Assembly (NCBI GenBank): GCA_028583415.1
Contig: CM053266.1
Coordinates: 8,846,863-8,910,862 of the forward strand
Length of the DNA stretch: 64,000 bases
Direction of reading: 5' to 3'
From: Protea cynaroides
Taxonomy: Eukaryota; Streptophyta; Magnoliopsida; Proteales; Proteaceae
The position numbers and the translations under genes are program-made. Below, piece after piece: positions 1 through 10,764 of this stretch (position 1 is its first letter; every line of letters begins with the position of its first letter). The notes beneath the pieces were generated by a model, which did no database searches, had not been told where the DNA came from, and saw nothing but the letters and a program-made list of their open reading frames with translations.

Positions 1-1466
1 GAACGTCCATAGAGATAGAGCTAAGGCCCCCCGATAGAGTCAGAGACTACAAGGACCGAGACCACCTCCCCTGATACTCTATGACGTAATAGTTCTGCTA
101 AAGTAATGGAAATACGATGATGCTAATGCACAAGACTTGAGTTAGAGATAGAGCTAAAGTGCTGAGGCCCAGCCTATGACGCCCCCCTGATACTCGCTCG
201 CATCAAGTACACCAACCACACACATACATTCACATGCCTATTCCTATCATCATCATCATTATCATGTTATAAACAATAAAGTAAATATGCATGAACAATA
301 AATAGAAATATCGGATGACATGTTGAATGCACATTACAAGCATGTTCGCATAGAATCAAGCATAGCATTGGACAGAAGAAATAAAATAATTTATTATTAA
401 TCAATTAGTTAAGAGTCTTGTTTCCTCACCTTAGCTTGTTAGTGGATCCTCTTTTAAGCTTAAAAATCACCTTTATATTGTTATTATATTGCTAGAGGAC
501 CTAACAAAGTCGATAGAATTTAATTAGAATTAATTCTGAATTTAAAAACCATGCTGTTAACTGGGGGTCGATGCTAGGGTCGGAGTTTGATCGACCCTGG
601 GTGCGACCACCCCTATTCTGGGCTTCCCGAACACTGGGGGTCGATGCTCAGGGTCTGGTTGGGTCGATTGGCCATCGACCCCCAATGCGACCCCCTGTGG
701 GTTTTATCGATTTTTTTCTTCCTTCTGCCCATTCTTCATGTTTGGGATCCTATGGCTTGCTCTTACAATCCATTCCACACATGTTCTAAGGCCTAGAACC
801 ATGATTCATTCACCTATATGGCTTTCATGATTTTCCCATGGTTTTCCATGAAAACCTAATCATGGGTTGATGGTTTGGGTTTCTCCGAGATCATTCCCTC
901 TTCATTATCTACTCTAAGGTCTTTAGAAACTCATCGAAATAGTATCCATACCTGAGAAAATTACTCCTTCTCTGCAACTCTTCTCCTTTTGCTTTCTTCT
1001 CTTCTTTCCTTCTCTTCTTCTTCTCTTCCTTCTCTTCTCTTTCTCTCAATTCAATTAGGGCTCTAAAAGGAGTGAAAGAGGCTTAGGGACATCCTATTTA
1101 TAGAGTAAAAACTCCTAAAATAAGTCCCATTGAGATTAGGAAGGAATCCAATTGAAATTAGGAAAGTTTTCTAATTTTTGCTTTTACCGAGTACCAGGGT
1201 TCGATAGGGGGGGTCTGAGATCCCGTCGACCCCTGGTCCTTAAAATGTCCGACCCCCCATATAAAACTGGGGGTCTAACTTCTATACTGGGGGGGTCCGA
1301 CCCTCCCTTGCTGGGTATGCGACCCTCCCCTTATTTAAGTGTTTTTGGGTCAGTTTAATACCTGGGATCGTGATCTCCTTCACGCACTTGGTCCATTTGG
1401 CTCAACCATGATGGGTAGACTTGGTTCAACGTGGTAAGACCGGGTTAGTTTGATATGGGTCTTACA
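1..1466 (-). mobile_element. LTR X, Tekay-type LTR cut by the window edge
   Basis: On the minus strand this LTR opens at 1466 with TGTAAGACCC and runs left off the window, so its last 0.8 kb or so is missing. A TATA box and a splice-donor-like CTCAG/GTATGG (952/951) sit at the usual places, and GGGTCGA/TCGACCC clusters at about 540-700 and 1190-1340 flank them. It matches the LTRs of Tk-B more closely than the 5' LTR of Tk-A. It abuts Tk-A in the middle of RNase H, so I infer a younger insertion into Tk-A rather than Tk-A's own 3' LTR. The short ORFs at 571-796 and 1152-1358 are not conserved in other LTR copies and are not called. Confidence 0.8.
1093..1106 (-). promoter_or_regulatory. TATA box of LTR X
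   Basis: The minus strand reads ACTCTATAAATAGG. It is followed about 140 nt downstream by the donor-like CTCAG/GTATGG, the same spacing as in Tk-B. Confidence 0.65.
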
Positions 1467-3082
1467 ACTGCCGCTAATTCCAAGTCATGAGTGGGATAGT
1501 TCTTCTCATGTGTCTTCAGTTGTCTTGAGGCATAAGCAATTACTTGTTCCCCTTGCATAAGTACACATCCTAAACCCAGTCCTGACGCATTAGTGTACAA
1601 AATAAATGGCTATCCTGGTATAGGAATAGTCAAAACCAGAGCTGATATCAATCTAGTCTTCAATGTTTGAAAACTCTGTTCACATTTATCAGTCCAAACA
1701 AACTTTTTACCCTTCTTAGTCAAACTGGTGAGAGGTACGGCAATTCGGGAATAGTTTTCCACAAATCGTCGATAATACCCAGCTAGACCTAAGAAATTTT
1801 TAATTTTTGCAACGCTCTTCGGTGCTTCCCACTTCACAATAGCTTCAATCTTGCTAGGATCCACTTTAATTCTTTTAGCGGATACAACATGGCCTAGGAA
1901 TGCGACCTCATTTAGCCAAAACTCATATTTTGTAAATTTGGCATAAAGCTTCTCTTTCCGTAATCGCTGTAGAGCAGCGCTTAGATTCATAATATGAGTT
2001 TCCTTGTCCTTGGAGTAGACCAATATATCATCGATGAATACAATGACCGACGTGTCCAACATATCATGGAATACCCGATTCATAAGTTTCACAAAAGTTG
2101 TTGGTGCGTTCGTCAATCCAAAAGACATGACCAAAAATTCATAATGTCCATATCTGGTCCTGAATGCTGTCTTGGGAATATCACCGTCCTTAATCATCAA
2201 CTGATGGTATCCGGACCGAAGATTGATCTTGGAGAACACCTTGGCACCTTGCAACTGATCGAACAGGTCATTGATCCGAGGTAATGGGTACCGATTCTTG
2301 ATTGTTAGCTTATTCAGTTTTCGGTAGTTTATACATAGTCGAACACTACCGTCCTTCTTCTTTACGAATAATACTGGCGCTCCCCATGGTGATATGCTAG
2401 GTCTAATGTAACCCTTGTCCAGTAGTTCTTGTAGTTATACTTTTAATTCCTTTAGTTCAGTAGGAGCCATTCGATAAGGTGCTTTAGACACTGGTGCGGC
2501 TCTGGGTATCAAATCTATAACAAATTTTGTAGCTCGGTCAGGTGGTAGTCTTGGTAGTTCTATAGGAAATACATCTGAAAAGTCACGCACGACATCAATC
2601 CTCCATTCGTGGTGCTTCCTTAGTGAGGTCGACCACTGAAACTAAATACCCAACTCCTCCTTTCTCGAGGCATTTCCTAGCCTTTAATCCAGAGAGGATG
2701 AGCTTTCGTTTACGGGGAAGTTTAGTTCCCGCAAAACTGAACTCTGCTCCTTCCTTGTCTTTAAATGTCAGCTTCTTTTCAGCACATAATAGATTTGCAG
2801 AATGCCAAGCTAACCAGTCCATTCCCAAGATGACGTCAAAGTCTGCCATATCAAGTTGAATCAGGGTTGCATCTAAAGTTTTCTCGTCAATAAGGACTAG
2901 ACATGGTCCATAATCTGTTTCTAATTCCACTTCTAATCCCATCGGCGACCGTACAAGCAGTTTATAGTATAGATATTTGAGGGGTAGGTTTAGCTTCTTT
3001 CCAAATGACACAGATATAAAAGAATGAGTAGCTCCTGAATCAAAGAGTACTCTGGCGGGGATGCCATTAATGGGTACAATAC
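1467..3082 (-). pseudogene. pol: Tk-A pol: protease, RT and partial RNase H
   Basis: Read on the minus strand from 3082. The protease begins right after the 69-nt intron and carries the aspartic motif DSGATHSF in frame, followed by the D-V-I-L-G-M-D-W flap region. A small deletion near 2595 shifts the frame. RT follows with SPWGAPVLFVKKKDGS, DLRSGYH-like NLRSGYHQ and the catalytic box FIDDIL at about 2035. RNase H starts with LYTNASGLGLG, where D of the usual TDAS is N, and ends after D-L-E-L at 1467. Two Gln codons have become stops by C-to-T change (about 2435 and 1610). The neighbour upstream is gag, and LTR X lies immediately downstream. The family is certain; the product is not functional. 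Confidence 0.9.
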
Positions 3083-3151
3083 CTGTGATTTGTTTTAATT
3101 TAGTCTACATGTTCACACAATTTTACACAAAATAAAAGGTTCAGGTCATAC
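3083..3151 (-). other. 69-nt gag/protease intron of Tk-A
   Basis: On the minus strand the segment starts GTATGACC and ends AAATCACAG, with GTAGACTAA as a plausible branch region 20-25 nt before the 3' end. It is AT-rich, and an in-frame TGA follows its first few codons. Removing it joins gag (ending D-V-V-T) to protease (starting G-I-V-P-I-N) without changing frame. Tk-B has a segment of exactly the same length at the same place. The last exon base is A rather than G in this copy. Confidence 0.75.
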
Positions 3152-4385
3152 TTGTGACGACATCAGGCGATGCGGCACCATCCTCAGAGGTAACAGCGTA
3201 AACTCTTCCTTGTTGTGTTTGCTTTCTGGGCTTGGGGCACTCCTTTGAATAATGTCCCAATATTTGGCTTTTGTTGCTGTTGAGCTCCTGGGGTAGTCTT
3301 GGCTGCAGCATTAAAACCTTGAGTACGGAAGGGTTTGAATATCCTTGTATTCTCTCCGTTATATGAATTTCCAGTTGGCCTCTTAATACCCCAGTTTTGA
3401 GCAAAATAACTCTCTTTCTGGCTCGACTCTATCACCCGAGCAATTGTACAGCTTCATTGTAGACTTTCTTCTCAAGTCCTAGTACATGTTCACGAATACT
3501 TCCCCTAAGTCCCTTGATGAACCTTCGGGTCTTTGTATCTTCCGCTTGCATACTGACTGGTGCAAAGAAGAACAGCTCCTCATAACGCTGTTGATATGCA
3601 TCGACAGTCATTTGTCCCTGATACAAACTCAGGAACTTTTTCTCCATAGAATCTCTGAAACTCATAGGAAAATACTTCTCAAAGAATGCGTCTTTATATA
3701 TATCCCAGGTCAGTTGGGCGTGCTTTGTCAACAGATACGTCCATGTAGACTTTCACCAGTGGTGTGCATCGCCTTTCAACATGAACGTTGCACACAACAC
3801 TTTCTCCTCTTCGTTCACCGTCATCATGGTGAAATTCCTCTCCATCTCATCGATCCAGTGTGCTAGCCACAACGGATCAGCTGGCTTACCACTATACTCT
3901 CTGGGCTTCATCTTCAGAAAATGCTCAACTAGTCTGGAGTGGTCTAGTTGATGAGGAACATAAGCCCCATACATAAGTGGTTGGTATTGATATTCACCTG
4001 GAGCTACTTCAGGGTTTTGCACTTGAGCCTACATGATGGGAGTCGGAGGTGCATGGGGTACTGTGTTACTTCCCCCTAGTACTGTGCTTCCCTGTCCTGC
4101 TAGCATCGGTGTCGTCTGTGCAGCTGAAAAAGCCATGCCTATGGCAGCTTGCATAGTAGCTTGTACCTGTTGTATTTGCTGTAGCTGTTGTGCCAAATTC
4201 ATTACGGCTGTAGCTTGGGCTGTAGGTGGAGCTGGCAGATTTGTAGGATTCGTCTGCCCATTAACTACGGACGATGCTGTGTTCAGATTCTCCTGTGTTT
4301 CAGGATGTATATGGCTGTCTTCCTCTACAGGTGGTGGTGGTGGAATAGAGTTTCGACTTTGTCTGGTTACTCTTCGCCTAGCCAT
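3152..4385 (-). pseudogene. gag: Tk-A gag, broken
   Basis: Structural polyprotein Gag, which forms the retrotransposon particle and binds RNA. The start is the ATG at 4385 (M-A-R-R-R-V-T-R-Q), 26 nt after a conserved splice acceptor. A proline-rich and Gln-rich N-terminus is followed by the core gag domain (HSRLVEHFLKMKP, W-I-D-E-M-E-R-N-F, YQQRYEELFF). A stop at about 4029 separates the N-terminus from the core. A TGA replaces a Trp of the H-H-W-W motif near 3750, and further shifts occur between about 3430 and 3180. The CCHC zinc knuckle has lost its first half: only GHYSKECPKP remains. The gene is recognisable by alignment with Tk-B gag. Confidence 0.85.
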
Positions 4386-4402
4386 TTTTCTGTTCTGAAG
4401 AT

Positions 4403-4425
4403 AGTAGTGCCTGTAAGTAACCATA
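4403..4425 (-). promoter_or_regulatory. Splice-acceptor-like site before Tk-A gag
   Basis: The minus strand reads GGTTACTTACAG/GCAC with the cut after 4411, 26 nt before the gag ATG. Tk-B (14971) and Tk-C (53986) have a CAG/GC at the same place, so I infer a spliced gag mRNA. Confidence 0.55.
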
Positions 4426-4529
4426 GCACATTTGAGGCAATCAATATAATTGTTCTCCAGTCAAAATTTCAAGTAATCAAGATAATTTTCAAAATTTTCT
4501 GATCATTCTATAAAAAATACTGTATCTTC

Positions 4530-4745
4530 CATCGTAGGGTCGATGGTAGGGTCGATCCTTATGCGACCCTAGGGTATGCGACCCTGAGAATCACTGTCAA
4601 CTAGGGTCGATGGTAGGGTCGGTATATGTTCGACCCTAGGATCGACCCCTAGCTCTCTGTCAGATCACCGAGAGGCTAGGGTGGATGAGGGGGTCGGAGG
4701 TAGGGTCGCATGTTTTGGTCGAATTATGCGACCCTAGGACCCAGA
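4530..4745. repeat. GGGTCGA/TCGACCC cluster in the Tk-A leader
   Basis: The heptamer and its complement occur many times, mostly as TAGGGTCG or CGACCCTA, the same variant as in Tk-A's 5' LTR. It lies between gag and the first exon of the antisense ORF. Confidence 0.8.
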
Positions 4746-4892
4746 ATCAAGTTTTAATTCCCGATTTTGGATTCATTTCTCATTCTTTCTCCTCCTTTCC
4801 GACTCAGCTCATTCCTCCGATTTGCTACAGTGACAACCCCGACCCGTTGGTGATTCTATCATACTTCCGAGACTCTCACTCCTTTTCTTCAG

Positions 4893-5337
4893 GTGTATGC
4901 TCTACTGTTGCATGTTTTTAAGGTTTCTTAACTAGGGTTTCGCCCATTTCTATCGTTTTCTTCAAATTAAAATTTCTCCAGCCGTAAAAATTTGATTTTT
5001 ATTGGGGGCTTTTACTGTTGGTGACTCAATGGATGAAAGCCCTCAAAATATTCAAGTTTCATCTGTTGGTTATCGAGAAACTTGAAAATTTCTAATTTTG
5101 ACCTAATTTTTCGAGATTTTGAATTTCTTGAAATTTCTTCAAATTCAATCTTCTTAGATAAAATTTCCAACTGTATAAGTCTTGTAGGATAGTTTATAAT
5201 CTATATAAGTCCTCCTGCCCATGTTTATGGGTGAAAAGTAAAGCTTTTTCCCAATTTATGCCGTTATATTGCTGAAATTTTTTTTTTGGGTTTTTCACCA
5301 TTACTAAGCTATTATTTGTTTTTCTTTGTTTTTGCAG
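4893..5337 (+). other. 5' intron of the Tk-A antisense ORF (445 nt)
   Basis: The donor TTCAG/GTGTATG is at 4892/4893. The acceptor is a long pyrimidine-rich run ending TTTGCAG at 5337, immediately before the start of the ORF. Introns of 441 and 442 nt occupy the same place in Tk-B and Tk-C. The upstream exon lies within about 4750-4892 and shows no TATA box that I can find. Confidence 0.7.
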
Positions 5338-6613
5338 ATAATATTGCTCGCACCAAAGTAACTAGGGTTCACGACCCAATTCGTTTCCCTTCTAACGAGG
5401 CTGAGGCTCAGTATGCCCGCTACGCTCGTAAGAAAGTGGAGGGAGGTTGTCGTGTGGACTTGGCTAGTCTAGCCTTGTTCGACGTGGAGAGAGCATTTGG
5501 TGACATGGGCTGGCTTCCCATGATCACCTACGATGCCTGTACCCATCTTGGATCTAGTGAGACAGTTCTATTGTAATCTCTAGGTGGTGGGAGATCACAA
5601 TGACACTGAGAGTGGTAAGGAGCTCAGGATCACGAGCTACGTCAAGGGAGTAGAGATTTCCTTTTACTGCTGGCAGTTAGCGGACCTCTTGGGCATTTCA
5701 TATGACGGCCCCTTGGTATACTGTGCTCCCAGAGAGCCCCAGTTCTTTTTTTTGGAGATACGGGCTGAGATCGACTGTCAGCTTATCAGAGAGGATCGTT
5801 GGGAGATGAAGGTGATTAACCTTCGTCCAGAGCCTCGGGTGTACTATAAGATCATCCAGCACAACCTGATACCCCAGAGTCGACACTACGAGAGGATCTC
5901 CCAGTTGACCCAGTATTTGCTCTACTGTATCTGCACTAGGCAGCCTGTCTGCCTCCCTTATATTATTATGCGGACGATGATCTGTGCTACGTTGCCTGGT
6001 CAGATAGGCAATCTGCCCTATGGACGTCTGATCACCACCTTGCTTATCCGCCTGGGTGTTGATTTAGTGGATGAGAGGATTCAGGAGAAGACCTTCTCAT
6101 TAGTGCTGGACTGGGAGGCTATTTGTAGGATGGGCATGCGGGACATCCAGGTCAGTGATGAGGAGAGGAATGCTCTGGTGCATCCTCGTACTCGGGTGGA
6201 GGTAGCAGACGCTGAGGCGGCGGCGGCGGCCCCCGGAGCAGGGGTTCATGGGGGGTGATGCAGAGGATGAGGATCGTATGTACATGGATGTGGACTCCAT
6301 ACCTCCTCCATCACCTCTGCATTCTACTGGAGCTGGTCCATCACAGACTCCTTCACGCACGGCTGGTCCTTTATGCCCACAATCTGATGATATGATGGGA
6401 TTACTTCGTGAGATCAGGAAGGCTCAGCGTGCGATGGATTCGTGGGTGGGAGAGCTTCTAGATGCTCAGCGTGCGTCTGATCAGCGGATGACTGTGTTGA
6501 CGGCTATTCTCCAGACGACCCAGACTTAGGTAGCCTGGTTGACTAGAGTCTATGCTGAGGATTATGACAGAGATCTTGAGGCACCGCCTCCCCCATCACC
6601 TCCAGCTTCATGA
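5338..6613 (+). pseudogene. Tk-A antisense ORF (plant putative transposon protein domain)
   Basis: This is an extra gene on the strand opposite gag-pol, between PBS and gag. The N-terminus resembles M-A-R-T-K-V-P-R-V-R-D-P, but here the ATG has become ATT. The core carries ITSYVKGVEISF, ADLLGISYDGPLVYCAPREP, QHNLIPQSRHYERISQLTQY, YCICTRQPVCLPYIIMRTMI and LDWEAICRMGMRDIQVSDEE. This matches, from memory, the plant domain listed as PF20167. An Ala-rich acidic stretch, DRMYMDVDSIPPPSP and heptad-like GELLDAQR repeats follow, ending P-P-S-P-P-A-S. Breaks: a shift near 5550, TAG at 5581, a shift near 6245 and TAG at 6527. The function is unknown; the domain is common in plant gypsy elements. Confidence 0.85.
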
Positions 6614-6902
6614 TGTATTTTTCTTTCCTTTCTATTACAGAGTAACTGTCCGGGTTGTGGACAATACTCTGTTTTAGATATGTATATAACCTTGCTTGGG
6701 TTTGAGGTGTATATACGTTTGTCTTTCACTCGAGTGTATATGAACTTGTTTTCATTTAATAGATGCATTATTCTCTTTCTAAATTTTGTCTCAAACAACA
6801 CAAGTGCTTATATTGTGTTATTATTACAGCTTTTAAATTTTATCCTATCTCAGTTCACAAACTTTTGTGGTAGTATACTGGTTTAAAAGACAAGGCCTGA
6901 GA

Positions 6903-6914
6903 GCTCTGATACCA
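6903..6914 (-). other. Primer-binding site of Tk-A
   Basis: The minus strand reads TGGTATCAGAGC, complementary to the 3' end of initiator methionine tRNA. It lies three bases inside the LTR end at 6918. The 290 bases between it and the antisense ORF hold nothing else I recognise. Confidence 0.95.
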
Positions 6915-6917
6915 AGT

Positions 6918-9216
6918 TGTCACACCCTAATTCCGTACTATTCAGAACGGTGTGATGAACAGATAATAAGCCAACGGTTCAACCAGGATCTCAAATAGGC
7001 TGTGTCCATTAGCTTAAACCATACACATCCATAACCATAATCAGAATAAATACACAATAGCGGAAGTCTTAATATTAAATAAACTGAGAATCTAAATGTG
7101 ATAATCATAAATAAAATATCCAATTATGTTGTATCGACCGAGACATAAGTAAATAAAATATCAATTACATTTCCTTAATGGTCCAAATAAAAATCTAATC
7201 GAAAACGCATGAATTGCACTCGCATGATGAGTCATGCGTCTCCACTATATCTTCAGCATCCATTGCAGCAACGTGCCCGTATGCGGGAGCATTCATATAA
7301 TCTTCCACAATAGTACCTGCATCATCAACTAAAAATATTAAAATTCGAAAGGGTGAGCACACATCACGGCTCAGTGAGCAAACAAAATAATGCAACAAAT
7401 ATATGTATCCATTCAATTCATATATGTGGTTTGGTATATAAGTTTGCAATGTGCTATAGAAAGGTTTGGAGGCCGCCGCACCTCTATACATGACTGTGTG
7501 GAACCGCTCAACGGATCAAACACCATTGCCGCCCCTACATGCAACCACCATGGGATAGAGATAGAGCTAAAGTGCTTATGACCGTACCGCATCACACTTC
7601 TCCTGATGCTCTACCCATACCAATACGTAAGCCCCTATTGGTGAGGGCTTGCAAACTGGGCTCGCAACTAACCAATCCTAATGTCAAATAGTGTATCCAA
7701 GGCCTCACCCCAGCATCCCTCAATACGTCCATAGAGATAGAGCTAAGGCCCCCCGACAGACTCGAAGACTACACGGTCAGAGACCACCTCCCTGATCCCC
7801 TATGACATAACAGTTCTGCTAAGGTAATGACAATACGACGATGTTAGTGGACAAGACTTGAGTAGAGATAGGACTAAAGTGCTTAGGACCGCACCGCATC
7901 ACACTTTCCCTGATGCCCCACTCGCATCAAGTACACTAACCACACACAAACATTCACATACCTATTCCTAGCATCATCATCATCATCATGTTGTAAATAA
8001 ACGAAATTAAATATGGATGAACAGTAATAACAGGAATAGTAGATGACATGTGATATGCACATTACAATCATACAATCATAGAATCATACATGGAATTGGA
8101 CTCAATAAACGAAAATAATTTATTATTAGCCAATTAGTTTAGGTCTTGTTCCCTCACCTTTGCTTGAGTGTAGATCCTCTTTCAAGCTTTAAGAATCACC
8201 TTAATATCAATAGAAAAACCTAACAAGTCGATAGATTTTAATTAGAATTCATTTCGAGAGTTTTAGGCTTGCTGTAAAGCTAGGGTCGCAAGATGGGTCG
8301 CAGGATGGGTCACAGGTATCTGAGACCCCAGGGTATAGGGTCGATCATAGGGTCAGTTATCCATCGACCCTAGGTGCGACCATAGGTTCCCTAGACTTCC
8401 CGAGAGCTATGGGTCGATCCTATGGTCTGATAGGGTCGGTTACCAGTCGACCCTAAGTGCGACCAGATGTAATTTGAGTCGACTTTTCATCCTACAGTCC
8501 ACTCTTTCATGTTTGGATCCTTTGGCTTACTTTCAGGGTCCATTCTATGATTGTTCTATAGCTTAAAACTCCAAGTTACTTCCTTTAATTTGTTTACCAT
8601 GATTCCCTCTATGGATTCCATTAGAATCTTCCCATGGATGGATGATTTGGGTTTCTCCTAGATCTTTCCCTCTTTATACTATTCTAGGGTCTTACACAAT
8701 TTATGGAGAATGTTTTCATACCTTAGACTTGCTGAATTCAGAGATTCCTCTGAAACTCTTCTCCTTAGCCTTCTTCTCCAACTTTCCTTATCTTCCTTCT
8801 CTTCTCTTCTCTCATTTTCAATTAGGGTTTCAAAAGGAGTAAAATAGCCTAAGAGAAGTCTATTTATAGAGGAAAACCTCCCAAAATCCGTCCAAACGAG
8901 TTTAGGAAAGGTTCCCTTCGAATTAGGAAAGTTTCCTAATTTCCGATTTCTGTCCGTTTGCCTAGGGTCGATGCTAGGGTCGCAGAATCCGTCGACCTTA
9001 GGGTTCCATGTCATCCAACCCTAGGACTTAAAAGTCATGGGTTGGACCCTGTTGAGGTGGGGTCGACCCTACCTGTTTAGGCATGTGACCCTACCCTCCA
9101 TTTTACTATTTTTGGGTCAATTTCATACCTGGTTTTGTGATTTCCTTCACGCACTTGGTCCGTATGGCTCGACCATGATAGGTAGATCTGGTACAAGGTG
9201 GTAAGACCCTTACCAA
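6918..9216 (-). mobile_element. 5' LTR of Tk-A
   Basis: The minus strand ends at 6918 with GGGTGTGACA next to the PBS. The start of the LTR is damaged: about 20 bases of the usual TGTAAGACCC opening are lost at the junction with fragment D. Reading with the element, it holds GGGTCGA clusters (9110-8960), a TATA box (8870-8861), a donor-like CTAAG/GTATGA (8722/8721), a second cluster (8465-8277), a second donor-like AAG/GTGAGG (near 8155), an acceptor and the micropeptide ORF at 7296-7195. It belongs to the same subfamily as D and E, and differs from LTR X. Confidence 0.85.
7195..7296 (-). CDS. LTR micropeptide, 33 aa, Tk-A copy
   Basis: A short ORF that begins just after a 3'-splice-site-like TTGATGATGCAG/GT. 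It encodes an acidic peptide starting M-N-A-P-A-Y-G-H-V and ending D-S-S-C-E-C-N-S-C-V-F-D and a stop. If LTR exon 1 or 2 is spliced to this exon, the ATG at 7296 lies 21 nt into it and is its first start codon. Against the Tk-B and Tk-C copies, changes in the last twelve codons are all third-base and silent. The C-x-C-x2-C end suggests metal or disulfide binding, which is inference. No known family is recognised. It could also be the last exon of a longer spliced product. Confidence 0.5.
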   Translation of the reverse strand: MNAPAYGHVAAMDAEDIVETHDSSCECNSCVFD

Positions 9217-9800
9217 ACAGGTAACCGACCCTATTAGACCATAGGATCGAACCCTAGCTCTTGGGAAGTCCAGGGAAGCAATGGTCGCACCTAGGGTCGA
9301 TGGATAACCGACCCTATGATCGACCCTATGATCGACCCTATACCCTGGGGTCTCAGATACCTGCGACCCATCCTGCAACCCATCCTGTGACCCTAGATTT
9401 ACAAGCCTAAAACTGTCGGAATGAATTCTAATTAAAATCTATCGACTTGTTATGTTTTTCTATTGATATTAAGGTGATTCTTAAAGCTTGAAAAAAGATC
9501 TACACTCAAGTAAAGGTGAGGGAACAAGACCTAAACTAATTGGTAATAATAAACTATTTTCGTTTATTGAGTCCAATTTCAAGTATTATTCTACGATTGT
9601 ATGATTGTAATGTGCATATCACATGTCATCTACTATTCTTGTTATTACTGTTCATGCATATTTAATTCTTTTTTATTTACTACATGATGATGATAATGAT
9701 GCTAGGAATAGGCATGTGAATGTTTGTATGTGGTTAGTGTAATTGATGCGAGTGGGGCATCAGGGGAAGTGTGATGCGGTGCGGTCCTAAGCACTTTAGC
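9217..9800 (+). mobile_element. LTR fragment D, left part
   Basis: This is the middle of a plus-strand LTR of the Tk-A subfamily, lacking roughly the first 0.9 kb including the promoter. It meets the inverted 5' LTR of Tk-A at about 9216. It is interrupted by Tk-B at 9801 and resumes at 24393. The last five bases, TTAGC at 9796-9800, are the target duplication. Confidence 0.8.
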
Positions 9801-10160
9801 TGTAAGACCCGTATCAAACTAACCCAGTCTTACCACCTTGAACCAGGTCTACCCATCATGGATGAGCCAAATGGACCAAGTGCGTGAAGGAGATCACGAT
9901 CCCAGGTACTAAACTGACCCAAAAACACTTAAATAAAGGGGAGGGTCGCATATCCAGCAAGGGAGGGTCGGACCCCCCAAGACAGAAGTCAGACCCCCAG
10001 TTTAACGTGGGGGGTCGGACACTTTAGGAACCAGGGGTCGACGGGATATCCGACCCCGCTATCGACCCTCGGTACTCGATAAATCTGAAAATTAGGAAAT
10101 TTTCCTAATTTCGATGGGATTCCTTCCAAACTCAATGGGACTTATTTTAGGAGTTTATAC

Positions 10161-10170
10161 TTTATAAATA
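10161..10170 (+). promoter_or_regulatory. TATA box of the Tk-B 5' LTR
   Basis: TTTATAAATA. The 3' LTR copy at 20148-20160 reads ACTCTATAAATAGG. Transcription is expected to start about 30 bases downstream, near 10195. Confidence 0.65.
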
Positions 10171-10194
10171 AGACGTCCCTAAGCCTCTTTTACT

Positions 10195-10313
10195 CCTTTT
10201 ACAACCCTAATTTAATTGAGAGAAAGAAAAGAGGAGGAAGAGAAGGAAAAGAGAAGGAAAGAAGAGAAGAAGGCCAAGGGAGAAGAGTTGCAAAGAAGGA
10301 GTATTCTTCTCAG
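10195..10313 (+). other. Predicted LTR exon 1 with splice donor (Tk-B)
   Basis: A purine-rich stretch of about 120 nt with no ATG, from the expected start site to CTCAG/GTATGG at 10313/10314. The donor is kept in Tk-A (8722), LTR X (952), the solo LTR, Tk-B's 3' LTR, E (near 25576) and Tk-G (near 30089). The 5' LTR of Tk-C has CTCAA/GTATGG. The start site is an estimate. Confidence 0.5.
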
Positions 10314-10764
10314 GTATGGATACTAATTCCATGAATTGCTAAAGACCTTAGGATAGATAATGAAGAGAGTATGATCTCGGAGAAACCCAAACAATCAACC
10401 TATGGTTAGGTTTTCATGGAAAACCATAGGGGAAAATCATGAAAGCTATATAGGTGGTAGAATCATGGTTCTAGACCATAGAACATGTGTAGAATGGATT
10501 ATAGGAGCAAGCCATAGGACCCCAAACATGAAGAATGGGCTGAAGGAAGAAAATCGACCAAAACCCACAGGGGGTTGCATGGGGGGTCGATGGCCAGTCG
10601 ACCCTACCAAACCCTGAGCATCGACCCCTAGTGTTCGGGAAGTCCAGAATAGGGGTGGTCGCACCCAGGGTTGATCATTACTCCGACCCTACCTCCGACC
10701 CCAGTTAACATAATGGTTTTTAAATTCAGAATTAATTCTAATTAAATTCTATCAACTTTGTTAG

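Larger units (their letters stand above)
1467..9216 (-). mobile_element. Tk-A, Ty3/gypsy chromovirus (Tekay-like), partial
   Basis: A minus-strand element. Reading leftwards from 9216: 5' LTR, initiator-Met PBS, antisense ORF (plus strand), leader repeat array, gag, 69-nt intron, protease, RT and the first part of RNase H. RNase H stops abruptly at 1467 against LTR X, so the rest of RNase H, integrase, chromodomain and 3' LTR are either beyond the window past LTR X or deleted. The 5' LTR start is damaged at about 9216, where it meets LTR fragment D. Several coding frames are broken, so the copy is not autonomous. Confidence 0.85.

Noticed and set aside
6903..6914. tRNA genes at the TGGTATCAGAGC sites
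   Set aside because: Only the 3'-end complement is present; these are primer sites.
10402..10617. 71-aa ORF in both Tk-B LTRs (also 20390-20605)
   Set aside because: The two LTRs of one element are near-identical by descent; the solo LTR and Tk-A subfamily break the frame.
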